NCBI RefSeq assembly: GCF_022288725.1
Contig: NZ_JAKNTA010000008.1
Location: 62,001-126,000, forward strand
Source: Kitasatospora sp. A2-31
GTDB lineage: Bacteria > Actinomycetota > Actinomycetes > Streptomycetales > Streptomycetaceae
DNA length: 64,000 nucleotides
Direction of reading: 5' to 3'
Shown in pieces: positions 33,558 through 41,750 of this stretch. A program made the position numbers and the translations under genes. Position 1 is the first letter of the stretch, and each line of letters opens with the position of its first letter. The notes beneath the pieces were generated by a model that did no database searches, was not told where the DNA came from, and was given only the letters and a program-made list of their open reading frames with translations.

Positions 33558-34828
33558 CGGGTCCTCTTGCCTTTCGTGCTCTTCGCGGACTTCTGGGAGG
33601 ACTTGCGGGGGGCGCTCTGGCCGGGCTCCAGCAGGATCGTCTCGCCGACCCGGTAGCGGTCCAGCGCTGGGCGGGGACGGACGGCGGGGGTGCCGTCCGG
33701 GGTCGCCGCGCGCTCCAGCAGCCCGAGCGCGACCAGCCGTTCGACGGCCTGTTCGGTCAGCTCGGTCTCGGCGCCGGGTACGGTGGCGCTACGCCGCCAG
33801 AACCCGGCGTGCTCCAGCGCCCAGCCCGCCACCTGGCGGTGCAGCTCGGAGAGCGGGACGCTACCGCCCTTCCCGGCCAGGTACTCGGCGAGCAGGAGTG
33901 CCACATGGCCGTCGGTGCCCTGCTCCGGCATTCGGAGATCGGTCAGGTCGTCGTCCGGGTCCACCATGGCGATGCCTTCGGCCCGCACCTCCGGGACCAG
34001 TCCGGTGAGTTCACTGATCCGGCGGGTCAACGCACCGCGCTGGGAGGCGAGATAGGCGCTCTCGGCCTCCGACAGTCCGTCGGCGTACAGCACCGGATCG
34101 TCCAGCAGCCGCCGGGTCAGCGTGTGTCGCAGCGCGCGGTTGCGCAATTCGTCGCTGTCCGGCAGCACCTCGGCGTTGAGTTCGGCCAGCCGCTCCGCGA
34201 AGCCGTCGGCGCGTACGGTGCTGGGCCCGCGCCGGGAGACCAGCAGCCCGGCCAACACCCGGCGGTCCACGTCGTACAGGGCGTCACCGGCCGACTTGAG
34301 AAACGCGTCCTCGTCGCCGGCGACCTTGGCCAACACGCCCCACTCCAGCAGCAGCCGGACCACCGCCACCAGGTCGGTGCGCTGCTCGCGGTCGGAGAGG
34401 GCGAAGTCTATTCCGGTACTCTCCAGCGCCGGGTCCGCAGCCGCGAGGACCACCTGCTCGGCCAGCCGCCCCAGCGCGATCTGGTGCTCGGCACGCTCCA
34501 GCACCGCCAGGCACAGGCAGACCAGGACGTAGCGCCGCCGGGAGAACGGGAGTCCGGTGCGCTGGTCCCGTGCCGGGTGGGTGGGATCGCTGTCCAGGCC
34601 CGGGATGCGGCGCAGCCGGGCCACCTCGGAGTCCACCAGCAAGGCCCAGCCGGTGTTCCGTTCGAACCAGGTGCGCAGTTCGGCCGCGTGCTGTCGGACC
34701 AGGCGGAACTCGTCGGAGTGGGGACCGCCCGCGCGCAGCAGCGGTCGGCGCAGCAGTGCCCGCGCGGCCTTGCGGAACTCCTCCGCCCGCTGCGCGGCGA
34801 GGACATCGCCCAGGCGGTTGTCACGCAC
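33554..34828 (-). CDS. jetB: Wadjet JetB, DUF2398-like
   Basis: 424 aa, GTG start overlapping the jetA stop by eight bases. It resembles TIGR02678/DUF2398, the MksE-like partner of the SMC pair (LVCLCLAVLERAEHQIALG; GLPFSRRRYV; C-terminal winged-helix-like ELTEQAVERLVALGLLERA). It ends in a short basic tail (KSSQKSAKSTKGKRTR) that may touch DNA; inference. Translationally coupled on both sides. Confidence 0.85.
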   Translation of the reverse strand: MRDNRLGDVLAAQRAEEFRKAARALLRRPLLRAGGPHSDEFRLVRQHAAELRTWFERNTGWALLVDSEVARLRRIPGLDSDPTHPARDQRTGLPFSRRRYVLVCLCLAVLERAEHQIALGRLAEQVVLAAADPALESTGIDFALSDREQRTDLVAVVRLLLEWGVLAKVAGDEDAFLKSAGDALYDVDRRVLAGLLVSRRGPSTVRADGFAERLAELNAEVLPDSDELRNRALRHTLTRRLLDDPVLYADGLSEAESAYLASQRGALTRRISELTGLVPEVRAEGIAMVDPDDDLTDLRMPEQGTDGHVALLLAEYLAGKGGSVPLSELHRQVAGWALEHAGFWRRSATVPGAETELTEQAVERLVALGLLERAATPDGTPAVRPRPALDRYRVGETILLEPGQSAPRKSSQKSAKSTKGKRTR

Positions 34829-36428
34829 GGCCCGCTCCCGCCGGTTCGGCGGTGAGGTCGATGATCTCGACCAGGTGCTCGGGACCCCGGAGGATGCCGT
34901 CGAGGGTGTGGATCTCGGCGATCCCGCCGCCCGGGAAGCCGGTCAGCCTGATCTCCATCGTCCCGTCGTTGGTGGTGGTGGACACCGACTCCGCGCCAGG
35001 CCGCCACTTCGCCAGGGCGTCCCCGAGCAACTGCAGGAACAACCGGAAGGAATCCCGGTCCAACTCGTCGAGGTCGCTCAACCGGACCTCCCCGCGGGTA
35101 GCCAGCCGGGCCCGGGCGGCGGCGGTCTGCTCGGCCTGCTTGCGTGCCAGCTCGGCCAGGTGCGCCTTGGCCTCGGCACGGTCCTGCACCGCCCTGTTCC
35201 GGCCGCGCCGCTCGTACGAACCCGTCCGGCGCAGCTGCGGGCTGATCCGCACGCCCGGTGCGTCGTACCAGGACGCGGAGGGCGGCACCGGCTCGGCGTC
35301 CCGTTCGGCCAATGCCTCCTGGTCGATGGTCAGATGACGTGCCGAGTACAGCCCGAACGCGGATCGCCACAGTCGGTGGCGGGCCTCGTCGTCGGGCGCC
35401 TCGGCGAACCAGCGGGCCAGCTCCCGGAAGTCGGCTGAGCGGTCCGACCGGCCGGCCCGGCGCTCGTTCAATGCCTGGACGACGGCGAGCATTTGTGGAA
35501 TGGCCTGGCGGGCGGCCGAACGCAGGAGCTTGGCCTGGGAGTTGCGCCCCGGCACGCTCAGGAACCACGCCCGCAGGCCTTCCCAGCGCCCCTCCCAGCG
35601 GCGTTCGGAGCCGGCCAGGGCCTCGGCGGCGGCGTCCGGGGCCGCGTCGGATGCCTCGCGCTCGGCGGCCACCCGCAGCAGCGGCCCGACCGGACCCGCC
35701 TCAGGCGTGCCCAACTCCGTCAACAGACCGGCGATCTCGGCTCCCCGGGTGACCAAGTCCTCGATGAACCGCTCCAGATACTCGATCAGCCGCTGCTTGT
35801 AGGCGAGGAACACCTCGACTTCGGCCTCGTGCAGGTCGACCGTCCGTTGCAGCGAGTTCATGAACGCCCGCGCGTTCTCCGCCAGGCCCGAGAAGCGGTC
35901 CACCAGCGCCAGCAGCGACAGGTGCACCACGGCCGGGTCGGGTCCGGGCTGCCCGGCCAGCGCCAGCAGCGCCCGCAGCTGCACCGTGATGTCCGCCAGC
36001 GCCACCGCCTGCAGCTCACCGCGCCGACCGAGCGCCTCGTCGTACGCGGCCAGCGCCTCCTCGGCGGCCTCGCCCGCGCGGGAGAGCTGGTAGATGTGGC
36101 GGGAGCGGTAGAAGTCCTCCAGCGCGGTGACCCGGCTGGTGTCAGGGTCGGCCCGGAGGTTGCCCCATCTCGCGAGCCGCTCCAGCGCGGTCGCCACCCC
36201 TTCGAGCGGCGGCCGCCCTTCCGATGGCAGCCCCAGGTGCACGTCCTCCGGGCGCAGGTGGACGGTGAACTCCTGCTTGGCCCGGACGAACACCCCCATC
36301 ACCCGGCGGTAGAGGGCGCAGTGCTCTGTGGTGAGGTGGGCGAACGGCTGGTACGGCCCGTCCCCGCGGCCGGTGTCGCCGACCGGCGAGCTCGCATGCG
36401 GGTCGTCGGCGCTGGTCATGCACGCCAT
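34821..36428 (-). CDS. jetA: Wadjet JetA, DUF2397-like kleisin subunit
   Basis: 535 aa, first gene of the operon. It matches TIGR02677/DUF2397: an N-terminal winged-helix region (TTEHCALYRRVMGVFVRAKQ; LERLARWGNLRADPDTSRV), helical middle and long C-terminal part. In Wadjet this subunit plays the MksF-like kleisin role linking the two SMC heads. ATG at 36428 or 36419; neither has a clear ribosome site, consistent with a leaderless or weakly expressed transcript. Confidence 0.85.
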   Translation of the reverse strand: MACMTSADDPHASSPVGDTGRGDGPYQPFAHLTTEHCALYRRVMGVFVRAKQEFTVHLRPEDVHLGLPSEGRPPLEGVATALERLARWGNLRADPDTSRVTALEDFYRSRHIYQLSRAGEAAEEALAAYDEALGRRGELQAVALADITVQLRALLALAGQPGPDPAVVHLSLLALVDRFSGLAENARAFMNSLQRTVDLHEAEVEVFLAYKQRLIEYLERFIEDLVTRGAEIAGLLTELGTPEAGPVGPLLRVAAEREASDAAPDAAAEALAGSERRWEGRWEGLRAWFLSVPGRNSQAKLLRSAARQAIPQMLAVVQALNERRAGRSDRSADFRELARWFAEAPDDEARHRLWRSAFGLYSARHLTIDQEALAERDAEPVPPSASWYDAPGVRISPQLRRTGSYERRGRNRAVQDRAEAKAHLAELARKQAEQTAAARARLATRGEVRLSDLDELDRDSFRLFLQLLGDALAKWRPGAESVSTTTNDGTMEIRLTGFPGGGIAEIHTLDGILRGPEHLVEIIDLTAEPAGAGRA

Positions 36429-36578
36429 TGTGCCGGATGGCCGAGTGCGTTCGGTCGGTTCGGTCGAATCGGACGGCTCGGTGCCCCGGGCTGCCCTACC
36501 ATGCCGCGCGCTCCAGCCGCTGCCGCACAGGAGGCCGATGGCGCACCGACTGACCGCCCGCCATCATCTGGGCCGTGT

Positions 36579-36850
36579 TCAGCGGATGCAGATCGTCTTG
36601 GCGGTGAATCCGCCGATGAGGCGCTCGATGACCGACCAGGCTCGGTCGGTGGTCAGGACCGGGAGACCATGACGTTCGGCGACGGCGATGCACAGCGCAT
36701 CAGCGGTGGAGAGGGTGCCTGGCCTGGCGGTGCGGGTGTGATGGAGATCTTCGTCAGTCCAGCGGGAGCGGGTGATGTATGAGAAGTGGCGGAGCTCGGC
36801 GGCGCGGACCGCGTCGGCGGCGGAGAGGTCCTTAACGATGGGCTGACACG
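36579..36850 (-). pseudogene. Remnant of a PIN-domain (VapC-like) toxin
   Basis: The C-terminal half of a PIN domain remains: DLSAADAVRAAELRHFSYI and LSTADALCIAVAERHGLPVLTTD, with the late catalytic Asp residues. The N-terminal strand carrying the first Asp is missing. The frame continues upstream to 36998 but only through non-coding repeat sequence. No antitoxin gene is adjacent. Debris at the right edge of the island. Confidence 0.6.
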
Positions 36851-36899
36851 GCTGCCTAGCAGCCCTGGCTTCGTCTCGGCCGACGCCGTTGTCGAAGGT

Positions 36900-36967
36900 G
36901 GACAAGTCGCGGCTTTCGGGAGACTGAAGTCGGTTCAGGGTCTCCCGGTGGACAGCCGGTGGACGGA
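36900..36967 (+). repeat. Island-end repeat R, right copy
   Basis: Shares GGACAAGTCG, GGGTCTC and the 19-base GGTGGACAGCCGGTGGACG with 27551-27605, in the same orientation, just inside the right att repeat. Confidence 0.55.
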
Positions 36968-37011
36968 CGCCTTTGGACGGTGCAGCACGGGACGGCATCG
37001 CCTAACCTGCC

Positions 37012-37050
37012 GCATGCGCGCTGATCAGGCAAAACGTCAGGAGGTGGCAC
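37012..37050 (+). repeat. Att-flanking repeat, right copy
   Basis: GCATG(C/T)GC(G/T)TGATCAGGC plus AAAAC resembles 27267-27290 beside the left repeat, so homology between the two island ends extends beyond the tRNA-like core. Confidence 0.45.
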
Positions 37051-37083
37051 GATACGGCACGGCGCATCACGAACCCTCATGGT

Positions 37084-37126
37084 CTCGTAATGCGTAGCTC
37101 GCGGGTTCGAATCCCGCAGGTGGCTC
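37084..37126 (+). repeat. tRNA-Thr(CGT)-like 3' half, right att repeat
   Basis: Same 43-base block as 27339-27381 with two differences (TAGC for TAGG, GGTGG for GGCGG). A weak stem with a T-run (about 37135-37164) follows, echoing the left terminator. No 5' tRNA half precedes it. Confidence 0.7.
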
Positions 37127-37639
37127 AGAATGCTAAAGGCTCAGACCTCTGACCGGGCTTTTTGGTGCCTACTCGTGGCGACGGGGAGGGCGGTCGTGCT
37201 GATGCTGCCGTGGCGGTGCCCTTCGGGGTCCGGCCGCCAAGTCCTCTTGGAGGCAGGCCCAGCGTCGGGAGTCACGGGGCGGAGGCCGGTTCCTCCTGGG
37301 TGGGAAGCGCGTCTGCCCCCGGTAGACCGCCCAGGCGCCCGCAACCGAACCCATGGCGCCAACGCTCGAAGCGATCTCCCATGGGCCTGCCATGCCAGCT
37401 CCCCGCGAATGCAGTCGGTTCGGTGACTCGGAGCGGACACTAGCCGATCCGGACGGCAGGCGGGCCTGGAAGCAGCAAACCTCCGCCCGGGTCACGCTGG
37501 ACGTGGCTCGGGCCTTCGGCGTTTGGGGAGCGGGGTGGTCGACGGGTTCGGGGATCTTGCCGTCGGGGGAGCGGGGGTGGGGTTTGAATGGGGGCGGGGC
37601 GTGGTGCCCCGGGACGGTGAGGGGATGGGGGGAACGGGG
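37127..37639. other. Gene-free stretch right of the island
   Basis: About 510 bases. Short frames here lack ribosome sites and do not resemble known proteins. The last ~100 bases are purine-rich (many GGGG runs) and probably contain the thioesterase promoter. Confidence 0.4.
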
Positions 37640-38443
37640 ATGGAGCGCAGCAGTCTCTGGGTGCGGCGGTTCCAGCCGGCGCCGGAGGCCGGGTCGCAGC
37701 TGGTGTGCCTGCCGCACGCCGGTGGGTCGGCGGGGTACTTCCTGTCGGTGGCGCGGGCGATGCCGGCTTCGGTGGACGTGCTCGCGGTGCAGTATCCGGG
37801 CCGTCAGGACCGGGCGGGGGAGGCGTGCGTCGAGGACGTGCACGAGCTCGCGGACCTGGTGGTGGAGGAGCTGGGGCCCTGGGCGGACCGGCCGTTCACG
37901 CTGTTCGGGCACAGCCTGGGGGCGTCACTGGCGTTCGAGGTGGCGGTGCGGATGGAGCGTGAGGGCATGGGGCTGCTGGGGGTGGTGGCCTCCGGGAGGC
38001 GGGCGCCGTCGCGGCCGCGTGCGGCGGAGCGGGACGTGCACCGGCTGGACGACGAGGCGCTGATCCGGGACATGGTGCGGCTGAACGGGACGGACCCGGC
38101 GCTGTTGCGGGATCCGGAGATCCTGGCGATGGTGCTGCCGTCGGTGCGCGGGGACTACAAGGCGGCCGAGACGTACCGGAGCCGGCCGGGGAGCGACTCG
38201 ATCACGCGGCCGATCCTGGCGCTGGTCGGGGACGTGGACCCGCAGGTGACCGAGGAGGAGGCGGCGGCCTGGGCCGCGCACACCACGGGCGGGTTCTCGT
38301 TGCGGACCTTCTCCGGTGGGCACTTCTTCCTCGACGACCACGTCTCGTCGGTGATCTGGGCGATCAGCGAGTTCATCGCCGGTCAGCAGTCGGTGGTCCG
38401 GTCGGGGCGGTCGGTCGGGCAGGGCGGTCGGTCGGGCCGGTAA
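37640..38443 (+). CDS. Type II (proofreading-type) thioesterase
   Basis: 267 aa. Alpha/beta hydrolase with LPHAGGSAGYF near the N-terminus, nucleophile GHSLGAS (about 97-103), an Asp in LVGDVDPQ and catalytic His in SGGHFFLDD. These enzymes clear stalled acyl groups from polyketide or non-ribosomal peptide carrier proteins. No synthase lies in this window, so it is either an orphan or remote from its partner. The C-terminus ends in a Gly/Ser/Arg tail. ATG 37640 after GGGGGGAA is preferred over 37625. Confidence 0.82.
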   Translation: MERSSLWVRRFQPAPEAGSQLVCLPHAGGSAGYFLSVARAMPASVDVLAVQYPGRQDRAGEACVEDVHELADLVVEELGPWADRPFTLFGHSLGASLAFEVAVRMEREGMGLLGVVASGRRAPSRPRAAERDVHRLDDEALIRDMVRLNGTDPALLRDPEILAMVLPSVRGDYKAAETYRSRPGSDSITRPILALVGDVDPQVTEEEAAAWAAHTTGGFSLRTFSGGHFFLDDHVSSVIWAISEFIAGQQSVVRSGRSVGQGGRSGR

Positions 38444-38450
38444 CAGTGGC

Positions 38451-38485
38451 GCCCGTCCGCCCCTGAGGAAGGGGGGCGGACGGGC
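38451..38485. terminator. Convergent terminator
   Basis: 13-bp stem GCCCGTCCGCCCC/GGGGCGGACGGGC with a 9-base loop between the thioesterase and the MFS exporter. Confidence 0.65.
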
Positions 38486-38511
38486 GGGGGCGTGCGGTCT
38501 CCGATGCCGGC

Positions 38512-40026
38512 TCAGGCGGCCTGGCGGTGCTCGGCGGCCGCCCGGTCCTGGCTCGGTGCCGGCACGGGGCCGGTGCCGGTCCGCGGGCGCGGGCGCAGGA
38601 GGACGGCCACCAGGGCGGCGCCGGCCAGGGCGGTGAGGGCTGCGGCCAGCAGGGTGTGGTCCAGTGCCGTGGCGAAGGCGGTCCGGACCAGCGCCTCCGG
38701 GGTGTCCGCCGGCACCCGGCCGGTGCTCAGGGCCCGGGCGGCGGCCTCGGGGTCCGGGACGGCGGGGGCGTCGGCGAGTCCGCTGCGCAGGCCGTGGTGG
38801 AGGACCAGGCCGAACACCGCGATGCCGAGGGCCTGGCCGAGCTGGCGGAAGGTGTTGAGTGCGCCGCCGGCCATGCCGCCGCGTTCCCGCGGGACGGCGG
38901 CCATCGCGCTCGATGCGAGGACCGGGCTGACCGCACCGACGCCGAGGCCGGCGACCGCCAGACCCGGCAGCAGCGCGACCCAGCCGGAGGAGCCGTCCAG
39001 CGTGCACTGGAGCAGTCCGCCGACGCCGATCACGGCCAGGCCGCCGCCGAGCGGCACCGCGGCCGGGAGCGTGGACAGCCGGCGGCCGGCCACCGCGGAG
39101 ACCGCGAAGGCGACGGCGCTCATCGGCAGCATGACGAGGCCGGCGGCCAGCGGCCCCTGCCCGAGCACCGACTGCAGCCAGAGCGAGGTGTAGGGGAGGC
39201 AGGAGAAGGCGGCGGCGGAGTAGAACAGGCCGCACAGCATGACGCCGGTGAAGGTCGGGCTGCGGAACAGCGCCAGGTCCAGCAGCGGGTGCGCGCTGCG
39301 CGCCTCGACCAGGACGAAGGCGGCGAGCGAGACGACGGCGACCGCGGCCAGCGCGAGCACCGGGGCCGAGGTCCAGCCGTCGGTGCCGCCGCGGATCAGC
39401 ATCAGGACCAGCGCGCCGGCGGCCGCGGTGAACGCGAGGGTGCCGGGCAGGTCGATCCGGCGGGCCTGCGGGTCGCGGGACTCGGGCAGCGTGCGCAGGG
39501 TGAGTGCCACGGCGGCGACGCTGACCGGGAGGTTGACCAGGAAGATCGACCGCCAGCCCAGGTACTCGGTGAGCACGCCCCCGGCCACCGGGCCGGTGGC
39601 GGCCGCGGCGCCGCTGACGGCGCCCCAGACACCGAAGGCCACACCGCGGTCGCGGCCCTGGTAGGCGAGGTTGAGCAGGGCCATCGCGGTGGCGAACATC
39701 GCCGCCCCGCCGCCGGCCTGGACCACCCGGGCGGCGATCAGCACCGCACCGTTCGGCGCCAGCCCGCAGGCCAGCGAGGCGAGGGCGAACACCACCAGCC
39801 CGGCGGTGTAGACGCGGCGGCGGCCACGCCGGTCGGCCAGCGCACCGAGGCCCAGCATCAGGGCCGCCAGGGCGAGGGCGTAGCCGTCCAGGACCCATTG
39901 GAGCCCGGCGAAGTCCATCCCCAGGCCGGTGCCGATGTCCGGCAGCGCCACGATCACGATGCTGACGTCGGTCAGCAGCATGAAGACCCCCAGGCTGACC
40001 GCGACCAGCGGCCACCACTTGCTCAT
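38512..40026 (-). CDS. MFS drug exporter (DHA2/EmrB-QacA type)
   Basis: 504 aa with about 14 hydrophobic segments, the layout of the DHA2 proton-driven exporters. Motif A-like GLGALADRRGRRRVY follows segment 2; LNTFRQLGQALG resembles the family's late motif. ATG at 40026 has AAGGAG seven bases upstream. Divergent from the Lrp-like regulator, with an inverted repeat between them that could serve both. Substrate unknown. Confidence 0.87.
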   Translation of the reverse strand: MSKWWPLVAVSLGVFMLLTDVSIVIVALPDIGTGLGMDFAGLQWVLDGYALALAALMLGLGALADRRGRRRVYTAGLVVFALASLACGLAPNGAVLIAARVVQAGGGAAMFATAMALLNLAYQGRDRGVAFGVWGAVSGAAAATGPVAGGVLTEYLGWRSIFLVNLPVSVAAVALTLRTLPESRDPQARRIDLPGTLAFTAAAGALVLMLIRGGTDGWTSAPVLALAAVAVVSLAAFVLVEARSAHPLLDLALFRSPTFTGVMLCGLFYSAAAFSCLPYTSLWLQSVLGQGPLAAGLVMLPMSAVAFAVSAVAGRRLSTLPAAVPLGGGLAVIGVGGLLQCTLDGSSGWVALLPGLAVAGLGVGAVSPVLASSAMAAVPRERGGMAGGALNTFRQLGQALGIAVFGLVLHHGLRSGLADAPAVPDPEAAARALSTGRVPADTPEALVRTAFATALDHTLLAAALTALAGAALVAVLLRPRPRTGTGPVPAPSQDRAAAEHRQAA

Positions 40027-40069
40027 CCCCGTACTCCTTCGTCCGATGCCCGGTCCGGCCGGCCGAGGC

Positions 40070-40128
40070 TCCGTCACTTTGCGCCGCGGGCAGGCGGTTG
40101 CGCCGCTCGGCGGGCTCGAAGTGACGGA
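40070..40128. promoter_or_regulatory. Inverted repeat in the exporter/regulator gap
   Basis: TCCGTCACTT (40070-40079) and AAGTGACGGA (40119-40128) are exact inverse copies with centres 49 bases apart. Likely operator for the divergent Lrp-like regulator; inferred from position. Confidence 0.55.
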
Positions 40129-40154
40129 ATCCGACACCGAGTAGCATCCCGTCG

Positions 40155-41186
40155 ATGGAAAGCCTGACTCTGGACGAGCTGGACCGGGGGCTGCTGCACG
40201 CCCTGCACGTGGACGGCCGGGCGCCGTTCCGGCGGATCGCGGAGGTCCTCGGGGTGTCCGACCAGACGGTGGCCCGGCGCTACCACCGGCTGCGGGCCGA
40301 CGACGGCGTGCGGGTGGTGGGGCGGACCAGGGCCCGGATGCTCGGCGAGGTCGACTGGCTGACGCGGGTCCGCTGCGTGCCGGACGCGGCGGGGGCGATC
40401 GCGGAGGCGCTGGCCCGCCGGCCGGAGACGTCCTGGGTGAGCCTGCTGTCGGGCGGCGGCGAGATCATCTGCAACACCCGCTCGCCCGCCCGGCCGGACC
40501 GGGAGGAACTGCTGCTGGGGAAGCTGCCGAAGACCCCGCAGGTGCTCTCGGTCAGCGCGCACTACCTGCTGCGGACCTTCGTCGGCGGGACGTCGGCGTG
40601 GAGCGGACGGACCTCGGCGCTGAGCGCCGCGCAGGTGGCCCGGCTGCAGGCCGGGGCAGGGGACGGGGCCGGGGCCGGGCCGATGGACGGGGCGGTGGAC
40701 GGGCCGGCCGCCTCCGTGCCGGCCGCGCGGCCCGTGCCGGCGGTGCTCGACGGGCTGGACCGCGGGCTGCTGGCGGCGCTGGCGGTGGACGGGCGGACGC
40801 CGCTGGCCGAACTCGCCTCCCGGACCGGGGGATCCGAGGCGACGGTGCGGCGGCGGCTGGCCGCGCTGACCCGGTCCGGGCTGCTCCACTTCGACGTGGA
40901 CGTGCAGCCCCGGCTGCTCGGTTTCGAGGTCGAGGCGTTCTGTTGGCTGACCGTCCACCCCGGGCGGCTGACGGCCGTCGCACAGGCGGTGGCGGACCAC
41001 CCGGAGGTGGGGTTCGCCGCGGCGACCACCGGGCCGACCAACCTGGCGGCGGGCCTGGTCTGCCGGGACATCGAGGCGTTCTACGACTATCTGACGGACC
41101 GGTTGGGCGGGCTGGAGGGGGTCGTGACCCTGGAGTCGGCGCCGGTCGTCCGCAGCGTCAAACGGGCTGGTCTGCTGATCAGATGA
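40155..41186 (+). CDS. Lrp/AsnC-type regulator with two HTH halves
   Basis: 343 aa, about twice the length of a classic Lrp protein. Each half has a winged HTH (RRIAEVLGVSDQTVARRYHR near 26-45; LAELASRTGGSEATVRRRL near 217-235), with an effector-like domain after each. The halves are joined by a Gly/Ala-rich linker (about 165-195). Probably regulates the divergent exporter. Confidence 0.82.
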   Translation: MESLTLDELDRGLLHALHVDGRAPFRRIAEVLGVSDQTVARRYHRLRADDGVRVVGRTRARMLGEVDWLTRVRCVPDAAGAIAEALARRPETSWVSLLSGGGEIICNTRSPARPDREELLLGKLPKTPQVLSVSAHYLLRTFVGGTSAWSGRTSALSAAQVARLQAGAGDGAGAGPMDGAVDGPAASVPAARPVPAVLDGLDRGLLAALAVDGRTPLAELASRTGGSEATVRRRLAALTRSGLLHFDVDVQPRLLGFEVEAFCWLTVHPGRLTAVAQAVADHPEVGFAAATTGPTNLAAGLVCRDIEAFYDYLTDRLGGLEGVVTLESAPVVRSVKRAGLLIR

Positions 41187-41750
41187 TCCGCGGAATTCTC
41201 GCAGTTTCGGCGCCGGCTCGATCAGATAGTTTGTCTACCTATTATAGGACAAGGATTACCCCTCGCGATTCCCCTCCTAAATGCTTCGCATCCCCTTCCG
41301 GTCGCCATTAGTATCGCAATGGTCGTTTTGGTGATCGTCCGGCCGCGCCGCGAAGGGGGTAGCCGTGAGTGGGCAGTCGCGAGCCGTGCCGCGTCATGGC
41401 GCATACCTGGGTCTGCCGGTCCTGATGATGTCGATACGGTCTCCGCGCTGAGCCGGCGCCGGGACCTCCGCCCGGTCGCTCGGCCGTTCCTCTCGGAATC
41501 ATCGGTTTCCGATGGTCCTGGAATTGCCGATCCCGTACGAAGTCGATTGGCGTCCGAATCCGGGTGAACGGGGCCGCCCACCCGCAGCATCCCGCCACCC
41601 GCATTCCGCCGCCGCCCGCAATACCGTCGCCGCCCGCAATGCCGCCGCGTGGCACCCCGCGGGCGACGGGACTCCGCGACCGCAACGGCTACGAGCAGGA
41701 AGGCCAGGGAATTGGCTCGGGACAAGGCGCCAGACCGCCGACGGGAGTCG
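41187..41750. other. Gene-free, locally AT-rich stretch
   Basis: About 560 bases. Positions 41200-41340 are clearly less GC-rich than surroundings and include TTGTC...GACAA around 41230-41255 and several possible promoters. The remainder is GC-rich with frames I could not relate to proteins. Likely the leader of the oxidoreductase gene. Confidence 0.45.

Noticed and set aside
36851..36998. N-terminal part of the PIN protein
   Set aside because: The frame is open but overlaps the island-end repeat R and lacks the conserved first Asp strand; not counted as coding.
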